Shown piece by piece: positions 1-10,943 of a DNA stretch of 64,000 bases (positions within the stretch are counted from its first letter, which is position 1; every line of letters starts with the position of its first letter). Origin of the DNA: Daedaleopsis sinensis (taxonomy: Eukaryota; Basidiomycota; Agaricomycetes; Polyporales; Polyporaceae); contig CM066307.1 of the NCBI GenBank assembly GCA_033807695.1, positions 62,001 through 126,000 on the forward strand, in the 5' to 3' direction. The position numbers and the translations under genes are program-made. Under the pieces are notes generated by a model. The model worked only from the letters and a program-made list of their open reading frames with translations. It ran no database searches and was not told the DNA's origin.

Positions 1-311
1 GCTGGAGATGTGAGGGAAGATATGGGCTCTGCGAAGGTGACGTGTCGTGAGGACGAGGCCATTGCGTTTGGACCCGGTTGTAAAAGAGTGCGACGCAGGT
101 TAGATATTCCTTCGCATGTCAACGCGGTGTCGAGGCTGACGTGAGGCTGGCGTGTCCTATAGAATGTGGCGAGCGGCCTCCACATTCTAACATCGACTGG
201 GAATGATGCCAATAATCGCAGCCATTAGCATCCGCGCCTGGTCCAATTGTCTTCAAGGCACCTTTGACCGGTACCCGGTCGGTAAAGGTAATCTCGAGAG
301 AGCCCGCACTG

Positions 312-760
312 TCACGCAAACCACATCAGCGACGGCACGACATTCACCAAGACGACCACCGCACACGCATGTACCTTATTGTACCCAGCCTCCGCCGCGC
401 CTTGCGGCGGCGCGACACCAACCCCGACCGCCCCAGCAAACACGCTCGCCACGGCCGAGAGCAGGATCTGCGCCAGGCAGCATCGCACACGCTTGTGCTG
501 CAGGGCGAGCGGGGCGTCCAGCATGAACATAGCTAGCAACCCGAGCAACGTACATGCAATTCTGATGAGTGCGCTCCCGACCGCCACTGATGGGAGTGTG
601 GCGCGGAGGGTAACATGTGCGTAGGGCGGACGTTTGGATCCGCGAAGGAGGAAGAGTCCCGAGGGCGAACTGGAAGAGCCCGCCGTCAATGGTCGCGAAG
701 GAAATATCGAGGAAGTGGGAGAGAACGAACTTGGCCGTCATGCGTCGGACGACATGTGCT
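312..760 (-). pseudogene. Frameshifted copy of the four-helix membrane protein family
   Basis: I see two overlapping minus-strand frames that together resemble the intact gene at 7170-7865. The upstream frame (about 760 to 660) gives the first hydrophobic helix, ending GGLFQFALG, which matches GGLSQFLLG in the intact copy. The matching continuation, LFLLRG... then AGAVGVGVAPPQGAAEAG and a closing SLMWFA, lies in a different frame ending at 312. The switch falls around 650-662, near GGGACTCTTCC on the minus strand, so a one-base indel explains it. I see no convincing ATG upstream, because the longest frame opens on TTG. This is probably a dead outlying member of the array at 7-15 kb. A sequencing error at this site is the alternative. 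No known domain is recognisable. Confidence 0.6.
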
Positions 761-1258
761 TGCGACATGCGATACTGGGCGATGTGTATGTGCCGTGCGG
801 CGTCGTGCGACGTTGAGCGATGAAAGGTTGTGAGAGATGTTGTCTGACAGGAGATCTGAGTTGCGCAGGGGCGAGTTCGAGATGTGTGGGGAGCGCCGAC
901 AGTCAAGGCGTCGATCAAATGTGAGCGCGTCTCGCAGTACCGGGCTCGGAAATGATTGCGGATACCTACGCCTGTTGTTGAAACTAACTGTATGTAGTCG
1001 TGGAAGGGGATGTAACTTAGCTATAGCCAGCCGAAGTGTGTCCGGCAACGCTTGTAGAAGTAAGTCGTAGTGTAGCCGGCGCCGGGGACAACAATTTCGT
1101 AAAAGGGTTGTGCTGACTGCGAGGAAGACTAGTCGACGTCGGGGCAGACCCAGAGATAATAAGATTCGCCACCAGGCACAGGGAACTTGTTCAAAAGTTA
1201 AGTAGAAATACACATACTACGGGCCGTAGTTCGACTATTTCGGTGACGTTACCGCCGC
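761..1258. other. Intergenic, no gene seen
   Basis: Only short overlapping frames without family resemblance. It separates the frameshifted membrane-protein copy from the 3' end of the decayed oxidoreductase. Confidence 0.4.
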
Positions 1259-2401
1259 TCACGCGGTCTCCTGTGGACGTGCGATGAGCTTCGTTCCGCT
1301 GACCTTGTTCTCCTTCAGTCTGTTAAGACCGTCGGGGATGCCCGCGAGGCCGTTCGGGAGGACCTCGACCTTGCTCGGCTGCGCATCACGCGGTGAGCCC
1401 CAGCAGAGTCGAGGAAGACGGAACACGCAAGACATACCACGATCACGCCGTCCTTCAACCTCTCTGTCAGCCTACTGTACACCTCCACGCCAATCTTCCG
1501 GTTCTGCGGCGGGTTCACAGCGCCCAACATGACACGATCTTTTTCCCGTCCGCATCCGCTTTGATCTCCTTCGGGATCTCCTCGGGCAAGACGAGGACGA
1601 GGACGCCGCCCGGCGCGAGATGAGGCGGGTCTCGTTGTGCAGTGACGCGGTAGCGATAATCGGGGAGAACTTCTGCAGCCTCGCGAGCTGGATCGCTGTG
1701 GGGTGCGTATCAGCATACTGTCATTGGGAGCGGCTCTTGAGACGCACCGTACTGCCCAACAGAGGAGGAGCCCCCGAGGATGAACGCGGGTTTTCCCGCG
1801 AACTTGGTTTCGCCGCCCGCCTCCCACGGCGCGGGGAAGCCTCCGGACTGAGCCTTCGGATCCTTGTTCCATAGGCCGGTCGCGACGGTCGCGAGGCCAG
1901 ACGGGATCGACGCGGCCTGGTCGAAGGAGATGTTCTCGGGGATCTTCACGTTTGCGGCGTTGATCAGATCTCATTTCGATCTAGTTACAAAGAGGATGTA
2001 CGATGCTCACCTTAGCTGTGATCTCAGCAGGGACGATAGCGTATTGCTGGAAGGTCGCCTTCGGGTTCTCGAACCATCCCTGGAATAAGCTTGTGTGCAC
2101 GTCATTGGTATGCACAGGCACGCTATCACTTAGTGCTTGGGACTCACATCTTGTCGCCTTTCGAGATGTTGGACACATCCGAGCCCACCTCCTCGACGAT
2201 TCCTGCCGCATCCGTGCCGGAGACGAAAGGGAAGTCGGTGATGTACAAGCCGTACGTCTGGATCTTCCAGTCGATGGGGTTCAGCCCGGTTGATATGATC
2301 TTGACAAGGACGTCCAGCGGCCCGGGTGTAGGAATGTCTGTTTCGCAGATTTCCCAGCTGCCCTGCTTGACGGGCAGGACGAGAGACTTCTGGGTTGGCA
2401 T
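1259..2401 (-). pseudogene. MDR-family (GroES-like, PKS-ER type) oxidoreductase pseudogene, copy 1
   Basis: The five-exon plan of the intact copy at 54460-55801 can be followed. Exon 1 starts MPTQKSLVLP and ends at KGDK, with the donor near 2148. Exon 2 carries FQGWFENPKATFQQYA. Exon 3 has KIPENISFDQAASIP and the nucleotide-binding turn GGSSSVGQYG. Exon 4 starts IQLARLQKFSPII and ends RLTERLKDGVIVV. Exon 5 ends ARPQETA with the stop at 1259. Between HNETR and LAPGG (about 1618-1632), roughly 69 codons of the Rossmann domain are missing and the frame changes. Any product would therefore be truncated. Splice sites and a TATA-like element at 2503 are still present, so the loss looks recent. The family reduces enones or quinones with NADPH, but the substrate cannot be told here. 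Confidence 0.8.
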
Positions 2402-2502
2402 AGCAGTGGGTAATTATCGACTGTGTGCCTCTGTGTGCGGGCAATCTGTACGATTCGGACGCGGAGAGACAAGTCTAATACTTACATAGGAGCACGCCCC
2501 GC

Positions 2503-2508
2503 TATATA
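2503..2508 (-). promoter_or_regulatory. TATA-like element upstream of oxidoreductase pseudogene 1
   Basis: TATATA lies about 100 bp upstream of the ATG at 2401. A TATA element sits at the same distance in the intact copy, so the promoter layout is shared. Confidence 0.4.
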
Positions 2509-2769
2509 TGCGACGAACCCTACATGATAATCAGGCGATCAACTGGATGAGCGAGAAATCGCATGCAGCACGACATCCCTAGTGAATGTGTCAGCTCTTG
2601 ATCTCGATAAATCGGCCCAGCAAGAATTGCTGACCATGATATGTACTTATATACCGTGAATCGGCAATGCAGGAGCATTGCGCTGACTGAGTTGCATGCG
2701 CTAGCGTCTCCCAGGAGTGGTCACCAGACCTGCGGACGAAGTGGCAATCCCAGTCGAATTCGACACTGA

Positions 2770-3062
2770 CGCTGCGCACGGTTTGCAGACTCCGGAGAAC
2801 ATCTCCTTCGGCGATCAGTTCGCGTCGATCCCGCTCGGACTCGCGACCGTGTTCACTGTGCTCTGGAGCGCGGACTCAGACGCAGCTTCCCAGTACCATG
2901 AGAGGAGGGCGGCCAGACGCGCTTTGCAGGCCAGCCTATGTTCTGAGTCGACATGATCGGGGTCGGAGCCTTCCGCGGGATAGTACGGTTTGAGTACAGT
3001 ACGTCGGCAGTCTTCTAGTACATCGAAGTACTCACCGAGTGTCATTGCACTGGCTACATATC
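2770..3062 (+). pseudogene. Fragment of MDR oxidoreductase (exon 3 and part of intron 3), copy 2
   Basis: The plus-strand translation near 2785 gives TPENISFGDQFASIPLGLA and VFTVLWSADSDAA. This matches exon 3 of the intact copy at 54460-55801 (IPENISFDQAASIPLGFA, VFTVLWNTNSDAA). Similarity continues at DNA level through the nucleotide-binding turn and into the following intron (ACGTCGGCAG..., near 3002). It fades at about 3062, where exon 4 should begin. The reading frame is broken after residue 40 or so. No other exons are present. It lies head-to-head with pseudogene copy 1 and belongs to the same subtype as the intact gene and as copy 4. Confidence 0.75.
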
Positions 3063-3174
3063 GCCGTACAGCCGGAGGAGGAAGAGAACATCGCGGATAC
3101 TACATAATATTCGCCTGGCACAGGCAGCCTCGCGCAATTTGCCGAGAAACTGCAGCACGTGATGAACGCGACAA

Positions 3175-3180
3175 ACGCGT
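3175..3180 (+). promoter_or_regulatory. ACGCGT box upstream of HOP2
   Basis: A single MluI cell-cycle-box hexamer about 97 bp before the HOP2 ATG. In other fungi this hexamer binds the Mbp1/Swi6-type G1/S factor. One copy alone is weak evidence. Confidence 0.35.
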
Positions 3181-3233
3181 CGCGTCTCTCGGCGCTTGGG
3201 GTCTCGCCTTGCCCTTCTACCGCCATCTCTGGG

Positions 3234-3247
3234 ATCTATATATATTT
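3234..3247 (+). promoter_or_regulatory. TATA-like stretch before HOP2
   Basis: TCTATATATATTTG lies about 30-40 bp before the ATG at 3277. If it is used as a TATA box, the 5' leader would be very short. Confidence 0.3.
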
Positions 3248-3276
3248 GAACACATCCTCCTCATTCCTCCTCCACC

Positions 3277-4596
3277 ATGTCTGCAAAAACCAAAGCAGCT
3301 GAAGCGAAAGTGCCAATTCTCAAGGGCAAGGACGGTCAGTACTAGCTAGTCTCCGTCGAACACTTCTCCCAACGCGCATATACTCACTTTCGTCTATGCG
3401 CATAGCCGAGGACAAAGTACTAGAGTACATGAAAAGAGTGCGTAGATTGGCACGCTCGTAATCTGTGACTGCCCCTGATGATTGTTATGTGTTCTGAGTG
3501 CAGATGAATCGCCCCTTTGGTGCCGTCGACGTCTCGGCAAACCTCAAGGGTGCCGTCCCCAAGACCGCGGCTCAGAAGATCCTCGTGGCCCTTTCTGAAC
3601 GCGGAGAGCTCGTGCAAAAGACATGTGGTGCGCATATACTCACCTCTCCACCATCATGAACGCGTTCGCGAGCGGGCACGTCGCATCGTTGTAGGAAAGA
3701 CGACCTTCTTCGTCGCGAATCAAGCGAACATGGAAGATATGCCTGCTGAAAGACTGAGCGCGCTCGAGGCGGAACACAAGTCGCTAGACGAGGGGAACAA
3801 GGTTATCGCTCAGGAGTTGAAGTCGCTCAATACGGGTGAGTTCCCCTGCGTTCAACACGCCCTACCGGAGAGCTAACTCTGTCCGACTCTGTGCAGAACT
3901 CACAAAGTTGCGGAACGCGCCGACCGACGAAGAGTTGGCCTCAGAAGTTGAGAGTATCGTGAACTCGGTGAGTGTTCTCCATACCCGACCACTTATTCGT
4001 CCTCAGTGCCCGCCAATCGTCCACCTTCCTTTCCATCACACTCTTCCCGTCGCATCGGCATACACGACTCGCGAAGTTCTCCCTCTGAATATGGCTTCGA
4101 CTCCTACCAGACTGATGCAACTCTCTATCATTACAGGTCAGAAAGGCCCAGACACACCTAGGGCCTCTCCGTTCGGGTACACCTCTTGTCTCTGCAGAGG
4201 AGACGGCGCAGCTCGATGCCGACTGGACGCGGTGGAGGGCGGAATGGGTCCGGCGGCGCAAGATCTTCAACACGTCCGTATTCAGTCTCCGGCACTCATT
4301 CGATTGATTGCTCTGGCACCGAATACATACAGAGCGCAAAGTCGGTATGTGTGTATTCGGTGCCAAAAGGGTTTATGATCAGTCAAGTTAACGGCCGCAA
4401 TACTCCCAAGGCTATGTTTGACTAACGTGCCTCCCTTCGCAGCTTCTGGTCGCTCGCCACCGATGCTCTCACACCTCAGCAGGCGACGGACCTAGGAGAG
4501 GACCTGGGTATCGAGCATGACACGCTTGAGCATGGTACGCTCGAACGAGGATCGTTGTGCGTCGGTGGGAGCGTACTGGGTAAACGACGACGATAA
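3277..4596 (+). CDS. HOP2: Homologous-pairing protein 2 (TBPIP/Hop2 family)
   Basis: Hop2 pairs with Mnd1 to stimulate Dmc1/Rad51 strand exchange in meiotic prophase. I assemble seven exons: 3277-3334, 3406-3437, 3504-3627, 3695-3835, 3897-3967, 4137-4273 and 4443-4596. The frame is continuous and gives 238 aa, about the usual family length. Residues 20-85 form the TBPIP winged helix, with VLEYMKRMNRPFGAVDVSAN, then AQKILVALSERGEL and GKTTFFVANQ. A coiled coil follows from MPAERLSALEAEHKSLDEG to EELASEVESI. The C-terminal part has WTRWRAEWVRRRKIF, then FWSLATDAL and LGEDLGIEHD, ending in the basic tail GKRRR. The ATG at 3277 is the first in frame, in a CCACC-like context. Exon 6 uses a GTCCGT donor, the least certain junction. 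It lies between oxidoreductase debris and a decayed F-box-like gene, with no operon-like context. Confidence 0.9.
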
Positions 4597-5693
4597 GCCT
4601 GTGCGTTCCTTCCTGTCCTTGTTTCTTGCAGGATGCCAGCACGGTGGCATCTCGACCATCCGAGCGTACTTCGAGCAGGGCTCTCTATCTCAGCCATGAA
4701 CTTGCTGTTCATTCTTCACCCGGAGCATTCCCTTGAACGTAGCTGCATGACCGTCTCGCGTGCTGAAGAAGAAGTCATGTATGATGCTGCTCCGCGAATG
4801 CCGCAGGACAATATACCGGATTCTCTTTCACCTAGTCTCTCTCCTGACTTGCCATATTAACGATCCTCAATTCCTGTTCTTGTTAACTTTGTGGGGGTCC
4901 GGTCAAGGTGATCATTGTCGACAGCGAACATCGTCAAGCCTACGCTACGGCGACACGACTCTGACATCTTTAGCCTTTCACATCTCTCGCAACTTTCCAT
5001 CGCGCCGTCGACTAGCTTCTCAACGCGGAACTCCACCTCTCCACCTCTCCCTCGGCCTTCATAGCGTGCGCAGGGTCGTTGGCTCTATGTGCAAGTAAAT
5101 TTGTCACAAGTAAGCCTATTCCCCGGCCGTTTCCCTGCGTCATCGCCTCACTCCTCCGACAGAAGCCTCCGACAGCTACGATCTCTGTTACCCCCGCGGA
5201 TCGTTGTTGATTCCCAATCGCAGGGACCCCCTATAACCTGCCTTCGAACTTCTGGCATATATCCGATGGATGCAATCATCCGCGCAGTGACGCACGAAGA
5301 GCAGCGCGCTGGTCAATATGGTAGTGTCCGTATGTTGAGAGTTCTCCATGGTGAGTAAGTACTACGTGCTAACCACCGTAAGTGTGAATCATCATTTCGT
5401 CCATCTGGGGTCACTTATGTATCTGGACCGTCAGATAAATGTATTTAGTGTTTCGCCTGAACGCAACACCGTCCCCCTCTCAAACTCTCGTAACCGATGC
5501 CGTATCGACGCTTTCTCTAAGACGCTTCGCGATCCGCCCAAACATATTCTGTTTGCGCTCACCGCTGCAGCAAAGCGCGAGAGCGTGTGGAGCATTAAGG
5601 CCTGAGGACCGTGGGACGACACGATCCCAACTATCGCTCACCCTCCTCCGTTCCTATTCTTGCACAACCTACGACCCTCTACCCCGACTAGTC
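4597..5693. other. Intergenic, no gene seen
   Basis: Short overlapping frames only. No conserved motif, tRNA or long repeat was found. Confidence 0.4.
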
Positions 5694-6880
5694 ATGGATA
5701 ACAAGGGCCTGCTTCTCGACTTGTGCGAACGCATCATCGATGCCTGCTCCACCCCCTATCTCCGCAGACACCCTGTTCGCGCGACGTCGGCGGACGACGC
5801 AATGGAAGGGGCATGCATGCGCTACCTGGCTCCTTGAAACAGCGCTCGTATGTACCGCCTGGGTTCCCGCACTCTCTCCGAGGACCCCCAGCTGTCAACG
5901 CTAATCCGCGATACACACCAACTACTGCTTCGTCCCATTCGCGCCGGCCCTCAGACACCCGCTCCCTCGCTGTCGGTCCTTCCGCCTGAGGACGTCTCTC
6001 GGCATATCTACCCCCCAGGATACCTCTCTGCCTCTCTGCACGACCTATCAGGGTCGGCTGCTGGGTTGGCGGACATTGCCTGCACTGCAGAGGCTAGTGG
6101 TTTTGTGCTCCCGCCTCCTCGAGCGGTACGATCCGACTGGAGACGACGCGACGTTGCTGACGCATAGGGCGTACGGGTGCTAGAAGTTGCGGGAACCGGT
6201 TCTCGCCGTGCATGGACGCCCGCTCGAGTCCACACGAGGAAATACCTGTACGCTAACGTTGTGGCCTTGCAGGACTGCAGCAGGAACATCCTCTTCCCTC
6301 CATATGTTTTTGGACGGTCCGTGGCGGAGCTCTCGAATGACGTTACCTTTGGGCTAAGAGGTAGCCACGATCGGATCTGGCCGACAGACACCGAATCGCT
6401 TACCCGTACTGCTAGGGAGCGTCCTGAAGTGCGTGCTGTGCTTCCGGGCTCGCCACACCCTTCGCGTGGTAGCGTCGCCCGAAACTCCCGACCTCGTGAA
6501 ATCGGTCCTCGCCCATGAGCATACCGGCGGGCACGGCCCTGCGCGCACTCAAGATGACGCTCGCGCCCCATCGCGACGCGGATCGGCCCACCTTCACATA
6601 CGGGTGGGGAGAGGAGATCGCGAGCGCGTGCTCGACCGCCTCTTTGAACAGGCCGTCGTCCGCTTTCTCGACTCATTCTGTTTGCTTTCCACGCTCCGAT
6701 TCACCTTCGAGGAACACGACGACGCGTACGACGCACATTGAATATTGGTGGAAGGCGCAGGTTGTCGCCCGTCTGCCCATTTATATGCATCAAGTGATAT
6801 CAGTACGCATTCTTATGCGAGAACCCGAAGGTACGTCGTATATATGCTCTACTCATGAATGCGTGAACGCCAATGCGTTC
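5694..6880 (+). pseudogene. Decayed F-box-like gene
   Basis: The stretch opens with ATG at 5694 giving MDNKGLLLDLCERIIDACST, a typical start of Agaricomycete F-box proteins (ELCERIIDA type). About 140 bp on, a different frame reads TALVCTAWVPA, the next conserved F-box block (ALVCxAWVPR). The first frame stops at 5837. Near the end another frame gives FCLLSTLRFTFEEHDDAYDA and then stops, while a shifted frame continues WWKAQVVARLPIYM. This matches the usual C-terminal end of the same class. Several frame changes and stops mean no full product. Introns could hide one change but not all of them. I rely on remembered family patterns, so the F-box call is moderate. Confidence 0.45.
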
Positions 6881-7169
6881 TAATGGTCAATTTCGCGATG
6901 CGTTTAGGCCACGGAAAGGAGAGTGAGATGACGTCTTGAGATAACGTCCACACCTCGCGTCATCCGGCAACCGTCACATGAGCTGCGAGGACGAGTGACG
7001 ACCTCTAAACTGAAGCTTTGGAAGCGTTTCTCATGATAAGTTCGTAGATTCGCAGCAAATATGGCATCGCATTCACGCTGTGGATAGTAGGCCCTTTACA
7101 GTGGATGCATAGAGCAATTGATCATCATGTACACACAGTGCAGGCGGACGAATACTTGAACGAACTCGA
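6881..7169. other. Intergenic, no gene seen
   Basis: AT-richer spacer between the decayed F-box-like gene and the first intact membrane-protein gene. Nothing recognisable. Confidence 0.4.
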
Positions 7170-7865
7170 CTATACAAACCATACGAGCGACATCACGCAG
7201 CTGAGCATCATAAACACAGTCCAAGCAACCAGCCCGACCGCACTCGCAACCAGCGCGTGCACAACACCGAACCCACTCTCCGTCGCACCGCGCGGCGGCA
7301 CCACCGCGCATCCGACCGCCCCGACGAAGAAGCTCCCCGCACTCGTAGACATTACAGGCAGGAAGTAGCGGCGCTTCGTCATCCGGCCCATGATAAAAGG
7401 AATGTGCAACTTGTATGCGATCGCCGTCCACGCGAGTGCGGAGAAGGACCCGATCAGGACGCTCCCGACCACCGTAGCGGGCATCGCTGCGCGTGCGGTG
7501 ATAGATGTGTAGGGACGTCTGTTCTCGAGGAGGAAGAGGCCGAGGAGGAACTGCGAGAGTCCGCCGAGGACGAAGGTAAGCGTGACTGAGAGAAGGAGGT
7601 GTACGACGACAAATGTCGCGGCACGTGTGGGCTCGGCGAGGGCTGCCGCGTGAGCGGGAGATGGGGTGCCGTGCGCAGATGTTATTCTGCGAGCAGAGTG
7701 TGCGTCGACCTGTGATTGATGGCTGACGTGGGGTTCAAGCGCAATTTCTGGAAGATCCCTGTGGCTCGATGCGCCAGATATCTGAGCGGGAGCCTGAGGA
7801 GTTCTGGATTCAACGACCTGCTCTGCAGCTGCGTTCTTGATGTCTCTGCTCATGTTCGTGGCCAT
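7170..7865 (-). CDS. Four-helix membrane protein, array member A
   Basis: An unbroken 231-residue frame from the ATG at 7865. Residues 1-82 are polar and probably disordered. Four hydrophobic segments follow, at roughly 84-113, 127-152, 168-189 and 200-230. A short basic loop (RMTKRR) lies between the second and third. The third and fourth helices contain SFFVGAVGCAVVPPRG and GFGVVHALVASAVGL, the most family-like part. No known domain is recognisable. It is a single exon in a region where other genes carry 5-15 exons. The neighbours at 8093, 9484, 10944 and 12358 share its layout, strand and single-exon structure, so it is one of a tandem family. Function is unknown. Fit to the plasma or an internal membrane is inferred only from hydrophobicity. 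Confidence 0.75.
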   Translation of the reverse strand: MATNMSRDIKNAAAEQVVESRTPQAPAQISGASSHRDLPEIALEPHVSHQSQVDAHSARRITSAHGTPSPAHAAALAEPTRAATFVVVHLLLSVTLTFVLGGLSQFLLGLFLLENRRPYTSITARAAMPATVVGSVLIGSFSALAWTAIAYKLHIPFIMGRMTKRRYFLPVMSTSAGSFFVGAVGCAVVPPRGATESGFGVVHALVASAVGLVAWTVFMMLSCVMSLVWFV

Positions 7866-8092
7866 GGGATGCGACGTGGCAGTTGTTTAGAGGCAAAACC
7901 AGGAGTGGGAACGTACTATCTTGGTAGACATAGCTGACTCGGACCGCATGGGGAACACGTTGTCCTGGTACCTTCTCGAGCCAAAAGGGCCGGCTCGTCA
8001 CAAATGCATAAAGTAATAGCGGCCGAATACAGTGCGCATCACGTCACCTCATTACTTCGTACTTAGTACTCAGTACTCAGGTTCCACCACCG

Positions 8093-9028
8093 TTATCTTC
8101 GATCTCTGATGGGGTTGCGCAGCTGCCACTCCATGTCCGCCTTCCTCTTCCGCCATTCTCGACACCCCACATACACCGCAATGCCGACGACCCCAATAAG
8201 GCCCAACACCGGAACGGCCATACACAAACATCCCAGCGCGGCAGCCATGATCAATACCCCATCATGCCCCCCGAACCCATCCGGGCTCCGCAAGTGTCCC
8301 TGCGTCGCGACAGGGAGCGCGAACACGCAAGCGACCGCGACCGCGGCGAATACCACGTACAGCATCCACCGCCCGCCGGAGGTGCCTGAGGCGGCGAGGG
8401 TGTCCGAGCGGAAGCTGAACCTGTTTCTCCGGAGGCCGTGGGGAAGAGGGGACATGGTATACGGCAAGAGGCCCATGCGGAGCCACGCCAGCACCATGCA
8501 CGGCAGCCCGAGGATTAACCCGCCCAGCGCGGCGGATGTGCACATGGGGCCGACGGGAACGTCCTTGTACACAGAGGCCGAGTCTGCGACGTGGCTGCCG
8601 ATCAGGGTGAGGAAGGCGGCGACAACGCATGGAGTGAGGGTGGAGAAGAGTGCCCAGAGTGCGACTCGGAAGTTCCTGTGTTTGTTGGCGTATGTGTCGA
8701 GTTGGTTGAGCATCCCTCGTAGCCGGCCCCCGGAGACATGAGCATTATTGCTGTCAGGACGGCCGTGCGCCCATTGAAATGAGGAACCGGAAGGGAAGTG
8801 ATAGATGTTGGGAGGTATGTAATCTGAGTCACCGTGACCCGACGTGTCGGATCTCAGTCGAGCCTTGGTCGGCGGTGCTGGGTTATCTACACAAGGTGCC
8901 GAGATAGGCTGGGAGGTGGGTGATTGGGGCGCAGGTGGGATGTGGAGGTCATCGCCAGTCTGGGAGACCCATACGTCGTCATACGGGGCCGACGTTGAGG
9001 AGTGTATGCGAGAGCCTTCCAAGTCCAT
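8093..9028 (-). CDS. Four-helix membrane protein, array member B
   Basis: A 311-residue single-exon frame with an ATG at 9028. Residues 1-115 form a long polar N-terminal region rich in Ser, Pro and His. Predicted helices lie at about 121-145, 162-188, 221-241 and 257-288. The helix 2-3 loop is basic (GLRRNRFSFR), and the C-terminus ends in a charged tail (CREWRKRKADMEW). The order of polar head, helix pair, basic loop, helix pair matches the neighbouring members, though identity is low. It lies 227 bp upstream of member A's start, on the same strand. I recognise no domain and assign no function. Confidence 0.72.
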   Translation of the reverse strand: MDLEGSRIHSSTSAPYDDVWVSQTGDDLHIPPAPQSPTSQPISAPCVDNPAPPTKARLRSDTSGHGDSDYIPPNIYHFPSGSSFQWAHGRPDSNNAHVSGGRLRGMLNQLDTYANKHRNFRVALWALFSTLTPCVVAAFLTLIGSHVADSASVYKDVPVGPMCTSAALGGLILGLPCMVLAWLRMGLLPYTMSPLPHGLRRNRFSFRSDTLAASGTSGGRWMLYVVFAAVAVACVFALPVATQGHLRSPDGFGGHDGVLIMAAALGCLCMAVPVLGLIGVVGIAVYVGCREWRKRKADMEWQLRNPIRDRR

Positions 9029-9483
9029 GATCAGGGGGCGAGGTAGTTGGGGGAACGTGGAAAGCCTGCGCAGAAACTCGTGTCAACTATGTATAGTATC
9101 TCCACCTTATAGTCGATTTGATCAGTATTGTGTTTTCGACATAGCAGTAGCTAGTAGGTGACATACCTTGTTATTGTACTTGTTACATACCAGAGCGCAA
9201 AGATAGAATGAAGCTTTCCATTCTGTGGCGATACCATGAGTAGTGTAGTAACGGGAAACAATACCTCAATAAGATGCAGAGGCAACGGTCTTCATGGCGC
9301 AATGGACTTTTTAACTGGCAAGAGCATAGCTTCCGGACCGTCAATTCTACGCTGTACGTATACGGGCGAGGTTTGTTTATTCCACGAGATGGTATTGGCA
9401 CAGATAGAGCACCTGTGTCGAAGTTGCAAAGACATCAATAAGCCCGCAACTGCATCGCATAGAAACGAGTGTTCTTTGTTGTA

Positions 9484-10194
9484 TCATGTAGCGTAATCGA
9501 ACGCCTCGCAAACCCCAACCCTCTGTGCCAAAAGTGCGACCACATACACACCCGACCCAGCGCACACGAGCGCAGCGAGTCCCGCGCAGCTCAGCGCGAG
9601 CCCATCCAGCGGCGTAAGTCCTGGAACCTTGAGCAGTAGGATCCCAGCAGCGGGCGCCACGATCGCGCCTAGGATAGCCGCGAGCGTCGCTGTGCCCGAC
9701 ATCGCGCTGATGTGCAGCTGATTCCGGAGCCGCCAATCGAGCCCGTCTTCGGACGCGCACGAGATGAGCGCGTGGTACAGGACGGTCCCCAGAGATGCCG
9801 CGCACCCGGTCACTGCCGCCCCAGCAAGGACCGCGCCGAGCCCTTGTGCAGAGAACATGGCGGAGTACGGGGGTGCGCCGATGGTGGCGACGATGCCTGC
9901 GAGTGCGAAGAAGGCGCTTGCGATTGTCGACGCGACGACAGTCCATAATGTGAGGGAAAGGAGGGTGCAGAACATCTCGTTGACGCAGTATTTGAACGAT
10001 AGCTCGTGCTCGATGCGGATGTTGGATGCTTTATCACTGCCGCTGTGACTGCTGCCAGACCCGGCGGTGCGTTCGACGTCTTCGCAGAAGACGAGGGTGC
10101 GGTCTGAGAGGACGCTGGTACTTGACCGCGGGGAATCGGGGCTCATGAGGGGTGCCTGTTCGTCGCGGCGTATGGAGGGAAGTGAGAGCGACAT
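9484..10194 (-). CDS. Four-helix membrane protein, array member C
   Basis: A 236-residue single-exon frame starting at the ATG at 10194. The polar head (1-72) is Ser-rich (SPRSSTSVLSDRT), with acidic patches. Hydrophobic segments lie near 74-105, 116-145, 163-187 and 196-222. The third contains TLAAILGAIVAPAAGILLL, equivalent to the VGAVGCAV region of member A. The head, helix-pair and loop spacing is that of the array. The neighbours on both sides are co-oriented family members. No signal peptide, catalytic motif or known domain was found. The gene is probably real because the frame is long and the hydrophobic pattern is conserved. Confidence 0.72.
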   Translation of the reverse strand: MSLSLPSIRRDEQAPLMSPDSPRSSTSVLSDRTLVFCEDVERTAGSGSSHSGSDKASNIRIEHELSFKYCVNEMFCTLLSLTLWTVVASTIASAFFALAGIVATIGAPPYSAMFSAQGLGAVLAGAAVTGCAASLGTVLYHALISCASEDGLDWRLRNQLHISAMSGTATLAAILGAIVAPAAGILLLKVPGLTPLDGLALSCAGLAALVCAGSGVYVVALLAQRVGVCEAFDYAT

Positions 10195-10259
10195 CTTGAT
10201 GAGATGAAGGGTAGCAGTCTGACGGAGTAGCTTGAATGGGCAGTTTCCGAAAGGTTCTG

Positions 10260-10583
10260 CTACGTAGCCTCCGCTTTATACCAGCCTCTCACTTTCCTCA
10301 TCAACACGCCGTTCTTGCGCGGCCGGCGCATTTTCAGGTCTAGAAGAGATGACAAGGAACAATACTCACCTGAACCTGTGCACCATCGATTACACCAAAC
10401 TTCCCGGCGTCCTCCGTCGAAGGTCCCATCCTGGAAGCCATGCGGCAGAAACGTGTTGGGCAGAAGAGAGTCCAGGAGTTGGCGAATGGCATCCGTCTCG
10501 CACATGCAATCGTAACCCATTGCTGCAGGCGTAATCCCGTATTTTCCTAGCATAGAACGTAAGAAAGCCTGAAACATATGCAT
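10260..10583 (-). CDS. Small unknown frame between membrane-protein genes
   Basis: A 107-codon minus-strand frame with ATG. It begins MHMFQAFLRSMLGKYG and contains a Cys/Trp cluster (REVWCNRWC) at mid-length. A GTGAGT donor-like site follows that cluster, but the nearest acceptor would leave an intron of about 30 nt, which is too short, so the 3' end is doubtful. I do not recognise it. It could be a remnant exon or chance. Confidence 0.2.
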   Translation of the reverse strand: MHMFQAFLRSMLGKYGITPAAMGYDCMCETDAIRQLLDSLLPNTFLPHGFQDGTFDGGRREVWCNRWCTGSGEYCSLSSLLDLKMRRPRKNGVLMRKVRGWYKAEAT

Positions 10584-10943
10584 AAAGCCTAACTAAGGCA
10601 TGTGGATGAGGAGGAGGACTTGGGCCGACAATAAGGAGTATGTTCAAGAATCAACGTTCAAACGTTCGCTCAGCAGCGCTTAAGCGCTGAGTACCACCCG
10701 CTCGGCCTTTGCCGGATACTGTAGAACTAAACGTCTCTTTCGGAGATGAGTAGTAGAAAGTAAGCAGTAACGCTAGTTCGTAATGTCGCTATAGCTGATT
10801 CGCATGCGTCAGATACTCTATACGAGACTGTCAATATATTGTGACCAGCACGTCATAGTAGTACAACGGTTCTTAGGCAGCCTCATAGTCATGGCCCCCG
10901 TACGCGCCAACCTCTCCGCAACTTCAACGCCAGGTGATGAGGT
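10584..10943. other. Intergenic, no gene seen
   Basis: Spacer within the membrane-protein array. No repeat or conserved motif seen. Confidence 0.4.
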
